From NCBI GenBank assembly GCA_965220075.1, contig OZ244806.1:930001-994000 (forward strand): 64,000 nt of DNA, read 5' to 3'. Below the pieces are notes generated by a model, which saw only the letters and a program-made list of their open reading frames with translations, searched no databases and was not told the origin of the DNA. This stretch comes from G965220075 sp965220075 (GTDB lineage: Bacteria; Chloroflexota; UBA11872). The translations under genes and the position numbers were made by a program. Below, piece by piece: positions 25,021 through 33,116 of this stretch; the first letter of the stretch is position 1; each line of letters begins with the position of its first letter.

Positions 25021-25602
25021 GTGAGTCGCCGCCAACGCGCTCTCTCGGAGAAAGCGTCCGATCCGGTCCGGCGCTCGGCGACGCCCGACCGCTCCGGTCG
25101 GGCGCATACGAACCCGCAAGACGCCCGCTTTGCGGCTGACCGGTCGCGGCCGTGGCCGGACGCGTTAGTGTTCCAGGGACGCGAGATCTTTCCCGGCGTC
25201 GCGCGTGGACGCAACGGGCATCCGGCGCATGACACCCGCTGCGGTCTTACGTTTGTCGGAACCGCGTCCGTCGATCTCCGAACCCATCGGCGTCGTGGAC
25301 TATTGATCCTCACCATCAACTACACCCGCATCGACCAGCGACCGGGCCGAACCGCGGACGTGATTGACGGTATCGCTCGCGTGTACACGCATTCCGGGAA
25401 CGCTCGTATGCGCATCCAGGGCGGCCAGCTTCTGTGGAGCCCCGACCGTGTGAGCACCATCGACGGCGGCAAGATAGCCGTGGTCGCGTCGAGCGGGCCT
25501 CTGCGGTTGCTGGATCAGCGTTTTGGCGAGTACGTGATGACGCTCACGCATCCGCCGCGGCGGCTTCCACGTATCGGCGGCCGTGTCGTCCTTCACGGGT
25601 GA
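25021..25602 (+). CDS. Hypothetical protein downstream of the helicase
   Basis: A 193-residue open frame starting at GTG 25021, 43 bp after the helicase. The N-terminal 60 residues are Arg-rich and low in structure. The C-terminal half (about 75-190; GLLILTINYTRIDQR, ARVYTHSGNARMRIQ and GGKIAVVASSG) has an alternating beta-strand pattern consistent with a small beta-barrel or RNA-binding domain. No family is recognised. It could be co-transcribed with the helicase. Coding status is moderately likely from frame length and composition, not from homology. Confidence 0.45.
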   Translation: MSRRQRALSEKASDPVRRSATPDRSGRAHTNPQDARFAADRSRPWPDALVFQGREIFPGVARGRNGHPAHDTRCGLTFVGTASVDLRTHRRRGLLILTINYTRIDQRPGRTADVIDGIARVYTHSGNARMRIQGGQLLWSPDRVSTIDGGKIAVVASSGPLRLLDQRFGEYVMTLTHPPRRLPRIGGRVVLHG

Positions 25603-25729
25603 GCCGGCGCGCCGCTAATCGCCCTTGATGACAAAGTGCAGCGGCTTCCGGCGCCGCTAATCGCTCCTCGTCGGGCCGCGCGCCGACCGTGCGTGCGGAC
25701 TCGCTGGCAAGCGTGGTGCGAATAGAGGG

Positions 25730-26431
25730 TTAGACCGCCGCCTTCATGGCTTGGTACCGCTCCTCCATCTGCGCGTTGGCCGCGAGTGTCCGCTGCGACT
25801 TCTCGACGATGCCTTGCAGCGCATTCCCGGGAATGACCACAAGCACGTGAGTGTCGGGAATCTCCGTAAAGGTGCGCATCCCGATGCAACCGAGCGAGAG
25901 CGTCGCGGCGCCGTCCTCGAACGCCGCGGGAATTGCGGCGCAGGCTGGCCGTCCCAGTACTGAGGACTGCGCTCCAACCCAGGCGGTGCCCCCAAGCAGC
26001 TCCTCGATCAACATCGCTTGTTTCGGCGTGGCCCACGCCAGCGCCACGTCGGGTTCCAGCGGGAACTCGGTCAGCGGGCCGTAGACGATCCCGGCGCCCG
26101 TGCCCTCGAAGTGGGGAATCTTGTCCACCTCGTCCTCGCTTATGTACGCAATCTCGCACATGCCGCCTACCAGACCCATCAGCTCCGTCATCTTGTCCTC
26201 GTCCAGGCTGAACCCCATCACCATCGCCCCGATGGGGCAGCCCATGTGCGCCCCGGCCGACGCGAAGAAGATGGAGCTCTCGGCGCGGCGCCAGAAAGCG
26301 CAGGCTGACGGAACGGGGTCGTTGTCCTCCGGCACCTCGGGCGGGCGCGCGTCGACTCGCGCGAGACCTACAGCCGGGTAGTCAAGATCGAGTAGCTGTT
26401 GTAATTGCCCTGCCTGCGCTGCGTAATCCAT
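25730..26431 (-). CDS. DUF169 domain protein
   Basis: A 233-residue protein of the DUF169 family (COG2043 type), whose biochemistry is unsettled. Family features are present: DYPAVGLARV near the N-terminus, SACAFWRRA, HMGCPIGAMVMGF with a conserved cysteine, ATPKQAMLI, RPACAAIPAAF and GCIGMRTFTEIPD. Conserved cysteines at several positions suggest a metal or thiol role. The start ATG 26431 is preceded by AAGGAG at proper spacing; the frame extends 11 codons upstream without a ribosome site. It is a single gene between the helicase block and the substrate-binding protein. Confidence 0.85.
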   Translation of the reverse strand: MDYAAQAGQLQQLLDLDYPAVGLARVDARPPEVPEDNDPVPSACAFWRRAESSIFFASAGAHMGCPIGAMVMGFSLDEDKMTELMGLVGGMCEIAYISEDEVDKIPHFEGTGAGIVYGPLTEFPLEPDVALAWATPKQAMLIEELLGGTAWVGAQSSVLGRPACAAIPAAFEDGAATLSLGCIGMRTFTEIPDTHVLVVIPGNALQGIVEKSQRTLAANAQMEERYQAMKAAV

Positions 26432-26663
26432 AACCGATCGCTCCTTAACCGACTGCCCTGCCACGCCGCCTTCTTACGAGTCTCGCCGGGTTCTGGCCGC
26501 TTGGTCAATCCGCCCGCGTTGGGCGGTCGAGCTGTTCCGCGGCCCCGCCTGGCCTGGCCCGGGCGGCAATCGTGACATGCGCCGTGCTTGCTGCGGGTGG
26601 CAATCTGAGTGGCGGGCTACACTGGCTCAGGACGGTTCGCGAGTGAATCGTGGGAGGTGTCCG

Positions 26664-28778
26664 ATGCAGCGCACGAGGTTTACAAGCCGTCGGCAAGTTC
26701 TGCGCATTGGCGCGGCGGGTGGTACGGGCGCGCTACTCGCGGGGGTATTTGCCGCCTGCGGGGAATCCCAGGTCGCGGAGAAGGAAGTCCCAGCCGCGAC
26801 TGCTGCTCCAGCCGCGACCGCTGCTCCAGCCGCTACTGCGGCCCCAGCCGCAACAGCTGCTCCGACCGCCGCTCCCGAGGCGACGCCTGCCGCAACCGCG
26901 GCCGCACCGACTCCGGCGCCGTCCAAGTACAGCGAGGCGCCCTCGCTCGCCAGCCTTGTGCGGAAGGGAGAATTGCCGCCGGTGGACGAACGCCTGCCCA
27001 AGGAACCGCGGGTCGTCGAGCCCTACGAAAAAATTGGCAGCTATGCCGGGCGCATGACTCTCGCCGGAGTGTCGATTTCAGTCGACATCGGCAACATCGT
27101 GCAGGCCAGCCTCCTGGAGTCGAAGCCCGACGCGAGCGGCTTCGAGTGGGACGTTGCCAAGAACATCGACGTGAGCCTCGCGGGCGGCAAGTCGCTGTTC
27201 ACATTCGAGTTGCGCGAAGGTCACAAGTGGTCTGACGGCGCGCCGTTCACCACCGACGACATCATGTTCAAGTGGAACGACGCTCTGAACAACAAAGAGA
27301 TATCTCCCGGAGGTCATAACTGGAAGCCCACCGGCGTCGAGCCTTCCGCCGTTCGCCAGGTCAGTGAGACCGTGCTCGAAGTCGAGTTTCCGGAGCTGGT
27401 TCCAACCTGGCTGAATCGGCTGTCGCGCGGTTCGAGAGATCCGGCCTTCTACGTCCCCCGGCACTACATGGAGCAATTCCACATCGACTACAACTCCGAC
27501 GCCAACAAGCTTGCGGAGGCGGAGGGCCTGGACGACTGGGCCCAACTCTACAAGCAGAAAGAAGCCTGGGGATATACCAGCGTCTCGAAACCGAGCGCGG
27601 CGGGACGGCCGGCGCTCGAGCCCTGGGTCCTCACCAAGGCGTCGTCCGATCGCGCCGCTTTCGATCGTAACCCCTACTACCACTGGGTGGACACTGACGG
27701 CAACCAGCTGCCTTACATCAACGGCGTCGACTTCACCTGGTTGGCGGACCTTGAGGTGTTCCAGATCCGCGCAACCACCGGCGCGCTCGATCTGGCGGGC
27801 TTCGATCTGCGGCTGAAGAACATGCCCATCTACAAGGACAATGAGACTAGGGGCTCCTACACCACTCAGTTGGCCAAGAGCGTCCACACCGCGGCTGTCG
27901 GCTTCCACTTCAACCAGAACCACAAGGACCCCGCCAACGCCGAGATCTTCCAGCAGCGTGACTTCCGCGAGGCGATGTCGGTCGCCGTCGACCGGGACAG
28001 GATCAACGATACTCTCTACTTCGGCCTCGGAACGCCCATCGTCTGCGCCTGTCTGCCCACCGAGACTTTCTACAAGCCGGAGTGGCTCAACCACAGCTAC
28101 ACGAACTACGACCCCGACCGCGCAAACCAGCTGTTGGACGGGATCGGGTTGGACCAGCGGGACAGCGAGGGCTTTCGCTTGCGGCCCGACGGGGAGCGTC
28201 TCTCCGTGCTCGTGGAAGTGGCCATCAACCAGGGCGGCGCCTTCGAGGACGTCGCACAGATGACCACCGACTTCTGGAGGGCGGTAGGCGTGGAAGGCTT
28301 CTGGAAAGGCTTGGACCGCAATCTCTTCGAGGAACGCATGAAGGCCCGCAACGAGATGCAGGTTTGGGCCTGGAAGGCCAACGCCAGCGCCTACTTCACG
28401 CGCGCAATCCAGACCGGATACTGGGCCTACCGGGACGGGCAAAACAACTGGGCGCCCGAATGGGTCCACTGGTTCACCACCGGGGGCGAGGCGGGAACCG
28501 AGCCTCCCGAGGAGGTCAAGGCGAACGAGCGCGCCTGGGTCGCCTGGCTGCAGTCAGTGCCGGGCACGCCGGAGTACGACGCCAACGGCGCTGAGTACTG
28601 GGAGTACATGGTCGAGCAGATTCCCATCATCGGGAACGTCGGCATGACTCCGCAGCCGGTGATCGTCTCCGATCGCATCACGAACTTCCCGCAGGAGAAT
28701 CTGTGGTGGGGTCCGGGCCTCAACTTCACGCGCCTCTACCGGGCGCCGCAGTGGTCCAAGGCGGCGTTGCGGTACTAG
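26664..28778 (+). CDS. ABC transporter solute-binding lipoprotein (SBP family 5)
   Basis: A 704-residue extracytoplasmic binding protein of the peptide/oligosaccharide family. A twin-arginine-like start (RTRFTSRRQVLRIG), a hydrophobic stretch and the lipobox-like FAACGE (Cys about 33) indicate export and lipid anchoring. A linker of repeated Ala/Pro/Thr units (about 45-90; APAATA repeats) follows, then the SBP_5 domain with FTFELREGHKWSDGAPFTTDDIMF and FREAMSVAVDRDRINDTLYFG. ATG 26664 has GGGAGG upstream. No permease or ATPase gene lies beside it, so it is an orphan that must pair with a transporter elsewhere. A strong hairpin follows it. Confidence 0.92.
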   Translation: MQRTRFTSRRQVLRIGAAGGTGALLAGVFAACGESQVAEKEVPAATAAPAATAAPAATAAPAATAAPTAAPEATPAATAAAPTPAPSKYSEAPSLASLVRKGELPPVDERLPKEPRVVEPYEKIGSYAGRMTLAGVSISVDIGNIVQASLLESKPDASGFEWDVAKNIDVSLAGGKSLFTFELREGHKWSDGAPFTTDDIMFKWNDALNNKEISPGGHNWKPTGVEPSAVRQVSETVLEVEFPELVPTWLNRLSRGSRDPAFYVPRHYMEQFHIDYNSDANKLAEAEGLDDWAQLYKQKEAWGYTSVSKPSAAGRPALEPWVLTKASSDRAAFDRNPYYHWVDTDGNQLPYINGVDFTWLADLEVFQIRATTGALDLAGFDLRLKNMPIYKDNETRGSYTTQLAKSVHTAAVGFHFNQNHKDPANAEIFQQRDFREAMSVAVDRDRINDTLYFGLGTPIVCACLPTETFYKPEWLNHSYTNYDPDRANQLLDGIGLDQRDSEGFRLRPDGERLSVLVEVAINQGGAFEDVAQMTTDFWRAVGVEGFWKGLDRNLFEERMKARNEMQVWAWKANASAYFTRAIQTGYWAYRDGQNNWAPEWVHWFTTGGEAGTEPPEEVKANERAWVAWLQSVPGTPEYDANGAEYWEYMVEQIPIIGNVGMTPQPVIVSDRITNFPQENLWWGPGLNFTRLYRAPQWSKAALRY

Positions 28779-28799
28779 GAAAAACGCGGCCAATAGTAG

Positions 28800-28833
28800 A
28801 GGCGCCGCCCCGCTCGCGAGCGGGGCGGCGCCT
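28800..28833. terminator. Perfect 34-bp palindrome after the solute-binding protein gene
   Basis: AGGCGCCGCCCCGCT and its exact complement flank a CGCG loop, giving a 15-bp GC-only-type stem 22 bp after the stop codon. No T-run follows, so it is a strong hairpin that could end or stabilise transcripts rather than a textbook intrinsic terminator. Confidence 0.55.
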
Positions 28834-28939
28834 CACGGACATCTCGTCCCGGCGCCGCTCGCTAATCGTCACGCCCGCCGGCCACGGAAGGCCGCGCATG
28901 TCCCCGCGCGGACGCCGCGTCCGCCGCGCATAGATCGGT

Positions 28940-30289
28940 GTGAATGTAGTGCCGCAACGACCGAACATCGTCTTCATCTTCACGGACCAGCAGTTCGCCG
29001 ACGCCATGAGTTGCGCGGGCAACCGGGATCTGCGGACTCCGGCCATGGACGGGCTTGCGCGTACGGGCGTTCGATTCGAGAACGCCTACTGCACCTATCC
29101 GCTCTGCACACCCTCGCGCGCCAGCATGTTCACCGGGCTCATGCCGCATCAGATCGACGTCTACGGCAACGAGTGTCCGATACCCGAGCAGCGGCTGCCC
29201 CTCCAGCTTGGTCACGTCCTGTCGCGCGGCGGCTATGACTGCGTCTATGGCGGCAAATGGCACGTGCCGGAGCTGTCGATCCCGGAGGGGCACGGATTCC
29301 GCAACATCTGCGATCTGAACGACTGGGATCTGGCCGACCGCTGCATCGAGTACCTGCACCAACCCCACGAGCGGCCTTTCTTCCTGGTCGCTTCCTTCGA
29401 CAACCCGCACAACATTTGCGAATGGTCGCGGCAGACCCCCTTGCCCTGGGGATCGGTGCCCGCGGCGACGACCGCCGAGTGCCCCAACCTGCCCGCCAAC
29501 TTCGCGATTCCCGCCTACGAGCCGGAGGCGGTCGGCGCCGAGCGCGTCCCGCGACCCAAGAGCATCTTCCGCGCCGGCGGTCTCAGCCCCGATGACTGGC
29601 GCCAATACCGCCATGCCTACTACCGGATGACCGAGTGGGTGGATGTTGAGATCGGGCGCGTCATCGACGCGGTGCGTGCGGCCGGGCACGCTGAGAACAC
29701 CGTGCTGATCTTCTCCAGCGACCACGGCGACGGCGTCGCGGCGCATCAGTGGAATCAGAAGTCGGTGCTCTATGAGGAATCGGTGCGCGTGCCCCTCATC
29801 ATCAGCAACGCCGACGGGTCGACGATCCCTCGGGTTGACGCCGAGCACCTGATCTCCACCGGTCTCGACCTGTTCCCCACGATCTGCGACTACGCGCAGG
29901 TCGAGCCTCCCACGGACCTGCCGGGCCGGAGCCTGCGGCCCCTGGCGGCGGGCCGCTCAGTGGACGCCTGGCGCGACCACGTGATCGCCGAAACCTTCTT
30001 TGGACCCGAGATCGGGGGGCTGGGCACGCACGGCCGAATGGTGCGTACCGAGCACTACAAGTACATCATGTACTCCTGGGGAAAGCACCGCGAGCAGTTG
30101 TTCGACATGCGCACCGACCCGGGCGAGATGGTCAACCTAGCCATCGAGCATCGCTACCGCGGGATTCTTGAGGAGCATCGCAGCTTGCTGGAGCGCTGGA
30201 TGGTGGAAACCGGCGACCGCTCCCAGCAGCACTACGCCCTTCCGGACGCCCCGCCCATCATGCCGGGGCACGACTACCAGCGGCCCTAG
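28940..30289 (+). CDS. Sulfatase (formylglycine-dependent, type I)
   Basis: A 449-residue sulfatase that should hydrolyse a sulfate ester. The catalytic motif CTPSR is at residues 56-60, where Cys is converted to formylglycine. RPNIVFIFTDQQ near the N-terminus supplies the metal-binding Asp, YGGKWHVPE the catalytic Lys/His, and SSDHGD the distal metal ligands. No signal peptide is visible, so it appears cytoplasmic. It lies in the region with the rhamnosidase and sialidase-fold genes, which suggests desulfation of imported glycan fragments. The substrate is unknown. No formylglycine-generating enzyme gene is in the window. Confidence 0.93.
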   Translation: MNVVPQRPNIVFIFTDQQFADAMSCAGNRDLRTPAMDGLARTGVRFENAYCTYPLCTPSRASMFTGLMPHQIDVYGNECPIPEQRLPLQLGHVLSRGGYDCVYGGKWHVPELSIPEGHGFRNICDLNDWDLADRCIEYLHQPHERPFFLVASFDNPHNICEWSRQTPLPWGSVPAATTAECPNLPANFAIPAYEPEAVGAERVPRPKSIFRAGGLSPDDWRQYRHAYYRMTEWVDVEIGRVIDAVRAAGHAENTVLIFSSDHGDGVAAHQWNQKSVLYEESVRVPLIISNADGSTIPRVDAEHLISTGLDLFPTICDYAQVEPPTDLPGRSLRPLAAGRSVDAWRDHVIAETFFGPEIGGLGTHGRMVRTEHYKYIMYSWGKHREQLFDMRTDPGEMVNLAIEHRYRGILEEHRSLLERWMVETGDRSQQHYALPDAPPIMPGHDYQRP

Positions 30290-30355
30290 CCGCACAGTCC
30301 CAAGGACCGCGCAGCCGCGAGCCGGAGCCTCGTCTTCCCAAGACGTAGCTCCGCA

Positions 30356-30377
30356 GGCGCAACCCTCGTGGTTGCCC
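30356..30377. repeat. Hairpin repeat, GGCGCAACC-CTCGT-GGTTGCCC type, copy 1
   Basis: A short inverted repeat with a stem of about 8 bp and loop CTCGT. A near-identical unit lies at 44469-44489 (GGGCAACC-CTTGT-GGTTGCCC). Both lie just after coding sequences, in line with a dispersed intergenic hairpin family. Confidence 0.5.
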
Positions 30378-30482
30378 TCGGCGGCTCCGTGATTCCGGCG
30401 TCGGAGTCGGCGGTGATGCCGAAACACACCCCGGACGGCGCATTACGGGCGAGCGAAACACTCGCTGGCCCCTGGCCCGGCC

Positions 30483-31355
30483 TTACGCCTCCAGCGCGAA
30501 GAGCCTCGTCTTGGCCGGCCGATGCTCCACTCGTGAATAGTGGTCGGTCTCGAAGAGTCTGCGCAACGTGTCAACCGGCACCGGCGGCGACCAGCCGCTG
30601 AACACGTGCGCCTCGATCTGCGCTACTTCGCTAGCCGAGATAGCCGGGCTGCGGCGTCCGCCGGTCTGTCCATGCGGAGCTTCGCCGCGGAAGGCCGCGC
30701 CGTAGAGGATCGAAGTGGGCTGCTCGATGAAGCAGCGCACGCGCTCGAAGTCTCGGTAGTCCAGATAGGACCACTGGAAGTCGTCCAGTCCCAGCCGGAC
30801 GCCGACCCTTGCCCGCTCCGGGTCCAGCATCAGCACGGGGCCCGTCTCGACCCGCAGGAAAGCGCCTTCGTCGGTGCCGTCCGCCCACTTGACCGGATAC
30901 TCGATTGCGTAGCCGCGCGATCCGTCCGCGACGCTGAACTCGCTGCGCGCCACGATCGGTCGAAAGGCCTTCACCGCCTTCGAGGCGTCCGCCGGCGTCT
31001 CCAGGGGCTCGGCGGCGGCCCTGGAGAGCCGCCAGCCCGCCGATCCGAAATAGTCAACCGGTACCTGTGTGGGGTGGCGGTTGTGCGCGGACGCGTGCAC
31101 CCGCCGGATCAGCACCTCATTCTTCCCGAAGATCATCCAGAAGTCATAGCCGGGATCGAGCACGTCTGACGGGGGATCGGTGCGCAGGCCGGTCTGCGTG
31201 CGTACGCCCAGCATGTACTCATCGGAAGCGCCGCCAGTTCGGTCGAAGACCTCGCAGCGGCACTCGATCTGAATTCGCACCATGAAGTCTCGTCCGCGCG
31301 GCACGTAGTGGCAGAACGACCGCGAGAAGTCGATCACGCTGGTCGAGCCGCTCAC
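30483..31355 (-). CDS. Hypothetical protein of unknown family
   Basis: A 290-residue protein I do not recognise. It is mixed alpha/beta, with beta-rich segments such as FMVRIQIECRCEVFD and YDFWMIFGKNEVLIRRVHAS, the latter rich in aromatic residues. No signal peptide or transmembrane helix is seen. The GTG at 31355 is the first in-frame start; ATG at about residue 25 (MVRIQIECR) is an alternative, but the sequence before it looks coherent. It shares a strand with the methyltransferase gene upstream, 272 bp away. Perhaps it is a ligand-binding or carbohydrate-associated protein; this is only context. Confidence 0.6.
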   Translation of the reverse strand: MSGSTSVIDFSRSFCHYVPRGRDFMVRIQIECRCEVFDRTGGASDEYMLGVRTQTGLRTDPPSDVLDPGYDFWMIFGKNEVLIRRVHASAHNRHPTQVPVDYFGSAGWRLSRAAAEPLETPADASKAVKAFRPIVARSEFSVADGSRGYAIEYPVKWADGTDEGAFLRVETGPVLMLDPERARVGVRLGLDDFQWSYLDYRDFERVRCFIEQPTSILYGAAFRGEAPHGQTGGRRSPAISASEVAQIEAHVFSGWSPPVPVDTLRRLFETDHYSRVEHRPAKTRLFALEA

Positions 31356-31627
31356 CGCGTGGCTCCGCGCGGCCGCTCATCTGCCGCGTGGGACACGGCT
31401 TCGAGTAGTGATGCGCTGCGCGATGGCCGCGGCCATCCTGCTGTGGACTCGCGGCGCGGGTGTCGCTGGAACAGCTCGGACCTCTTTCGCGCGGCTAACC
31501 GCCGATGGCGCCGATCGTACTCGATCCGGCCCGCCGCCCAGACGGCGTCGCATGTTGTTTCGGATGACACTGCGGTGTTCTCAGCCGGACCTGCTCCACC
31601 TCTGACAATGCCGCCGCGCGTTGCAGT

Positions 31628-32698
31628 TCATCCTGACCCGCTCCGTGACTCGCGGCCACTCCCAGGGCGCCGCGTGAAGCGCCAGAGATTCGCGCTCCGG
31701 CCAAGTAGCTGTACCCGGCGCGACAGGTCGCAAACAAGCCCGCGGCGCTGCTCGATCGCCCGTCGGAGCGGCGGACGATCCCGTGCGAGGATCACGACTG
31801 CGCCGCCAGGTCGGACCACCCGTTCGATCTCACGCAGGGCTGTCGTGAACCACGCGGCCGGATCACTGCCCAGTCGGTGGGTGTGGCCGAATGGCAGGTT
31901 GGACACGACCGCGTCCACGCAGCGAGCAGGCAATGGCAGGCGGCGCACGTCCGCGGCATTCAACGGGACGCCCGGGCCGCAATTGATCCGGCTTACGCGC
32001 ACTGCGTCGGCATTGAGATCGCTTCCCATCGGAAGGAGGCCTATGCTGGCCGCTTCGTTCAGGATCGTGCCGGAACCGCAGGCCGGATCCAGCACGCGCT
32101 GGCCGGCTGACAGCTCGCTGGCCACCAGCATGGCAGCCGCGGCCGTAGGGCGCAGCGCCCCCGAGATATCCACTTGGCGCCCTCCGTGCTGCCGCATCAG
32201 CGCCGAGCTGAGCCGCAGTCCGAGGTCGAAACGATCGGGGCGCGACTCGATGACCCAGAACTCGAGACTGGCCGGATCATCCACGCGCCAGCGCGGGCGT
32301 TGTCGCCCCACGGCGCCCGCCAGGGCGTCGCGTAACTCGGTGCGGCGGAAGCGCCGTTCCAACTGCGCTCGCGCGACCACTCGGTAAGTCATCGCGCCTT
32401 GCAGCGGATGGTTGACCTCGGCCCAGATGGACAGCGCCGACTCGAGGCTGCGCGGCCGTAGCAGGGAGCTCGCCACGCGGGCGGCGTCGTGCGGCCTCGT
32501 GTGGGTGGCGAGATGGACGAATACGTCCTCACTCGTCCGAAGGCCAAGTCCGCGTTCGCCGCGTAGACCTTCGTAAGTCACCAGATCGTTGCGCCGGTCT
32601 CCGTGCAGCAAGCCCGTGCTGCGCAAGTGATTCGAGCAGTCGATCTCACGGCGCAGCGCAAAGCCAAAACCGGGCAGCGCGGTCGCAAAGTACTTCAC
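31628..32698 (-). CDS. THUMP-type / UPF0020 RNA methyltransferase
   Basis: A 356-residue SAM-dependent methyltransferase related to RlmL/Trm14-type enzymes. The N-terminal part (KYFATALPGFGFALRREI) is a THUMP-like RNA-binding region. The C-terminal Rossmann domain has DPACGSGTILNEAA (SAM binding) and SNLPFG, the NPPY-equivalent motif for N-methylation of guanine or adenine. It should act on rRNA or tRNA. The ATG at 32698 gives the family start. The C-terminal tail (GSGRESRSGSG) is low complexity. Confidence 0.87.
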   Translation of the reverse strand: MKYFATALPGFGFALRREIDCSNHLRSTGLLHGDRRNDLVTYEGLRGERGLGLRTSEDVFVHLATHTRPHDAARVASSLLRPRSLESALSIWAEVNHPLQGAMTYRVVARAQLERRFRRTELRDALAGAVGRQRPRWRVDDPASLEFWVIESRPDRFDLGLRLSSALMRQHGGRQVDISGALRPTAAAAMLVASELSAGQRVLDPACGSGTILNEAASIGLLPMGSDLNADAVRVSRINCGPGVPLNAADVRRLPLPARCVDAVVSNLPFGHTHRLGSDPAAWFTTALREIERVVRPGGAVVILARDRPPLRRAIEQRRGLVCDLSRRVQLLGRSANLWRFTRRPGSGRESRSGSG

Positions 32699-33116
32699 TA
32701 CCAGGACCCCGTGTTCGACATAGAGAGAGCGCAGCGGCGGTCACGAAGCTGGCCGCGGAGAGCCCCGCGAGCGACCGCGTCGATCGGGCCGGAAACATCG
32801 CCGCGCCGGTAGCCGCGGGAGCGCTTTGGCGCGGGGAGTGGGGCCGGACGCCGAGCCGCCGGACCAAAGGATCGGCCGGCTCTCATGCACTGCGCCATTC
32901 AGTCCGTTCCGGTTCCGATATTTTGTGGTGGGTCATGTTGCGTGATACGCGACCATGTTGCGTGTGCGCCCGCGCGTCCGCTCCGGTGCAGTCTCGCCAA
33001 TGCACCTACAGCCTGACTGGCCGTGTGGTTGATTGCGGCGGCTGGTGCTACCGTGCGCCACCAGCCTACTTGCATTGGTCTCGCGTCCGCCCGCTCGGGG
33101 CCACGAGGGCACGCCG
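32699..33116. other. Intergenic region between divergent methyltransferase and rhamnosidase genes
   Basis: About 420 bp without a supported gene. The first part is GC-rich and featureless; the second holds an AT-richer patch (GATATTTTG near 32918) and the tandem direct repeat at 32934-32964. Promoters for both divergent genes should lie here, but no clear -35/-10 pair is seen. Confidence 0.5.
32934..32964 (+). promoter_or_regulatory. Two 11-bp direct repeats spaced 20 bp upstream of the rhamnosidase gene
   Basis: CATGTTGCGTG occurs at 32934-32944 and again, identically, at 32954-32964. The spacing of 20 bp places both on the same DNA face, as for a regulator that binds as a dimer or tandem monomers. 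It lies about 150 bp before the GH78 start. Confidence 0.4.

Noticed and set aside
23601..25319. 572-residue open frame on the minus strand
   Set aside because: Antisense to the DEAD-box helicase, Arg/Pro/Gly-rich and without recognisable domains.
26790..26930. Repeat array that could resemble a CRISPR or minisatellite
   Set aside because: The units are in frame and code for a regular linker; there are no spacers.
27078..28469. 463-residue open frame on the minus strand
   Set aside because: Antisense shadow of the solute-binding protein.
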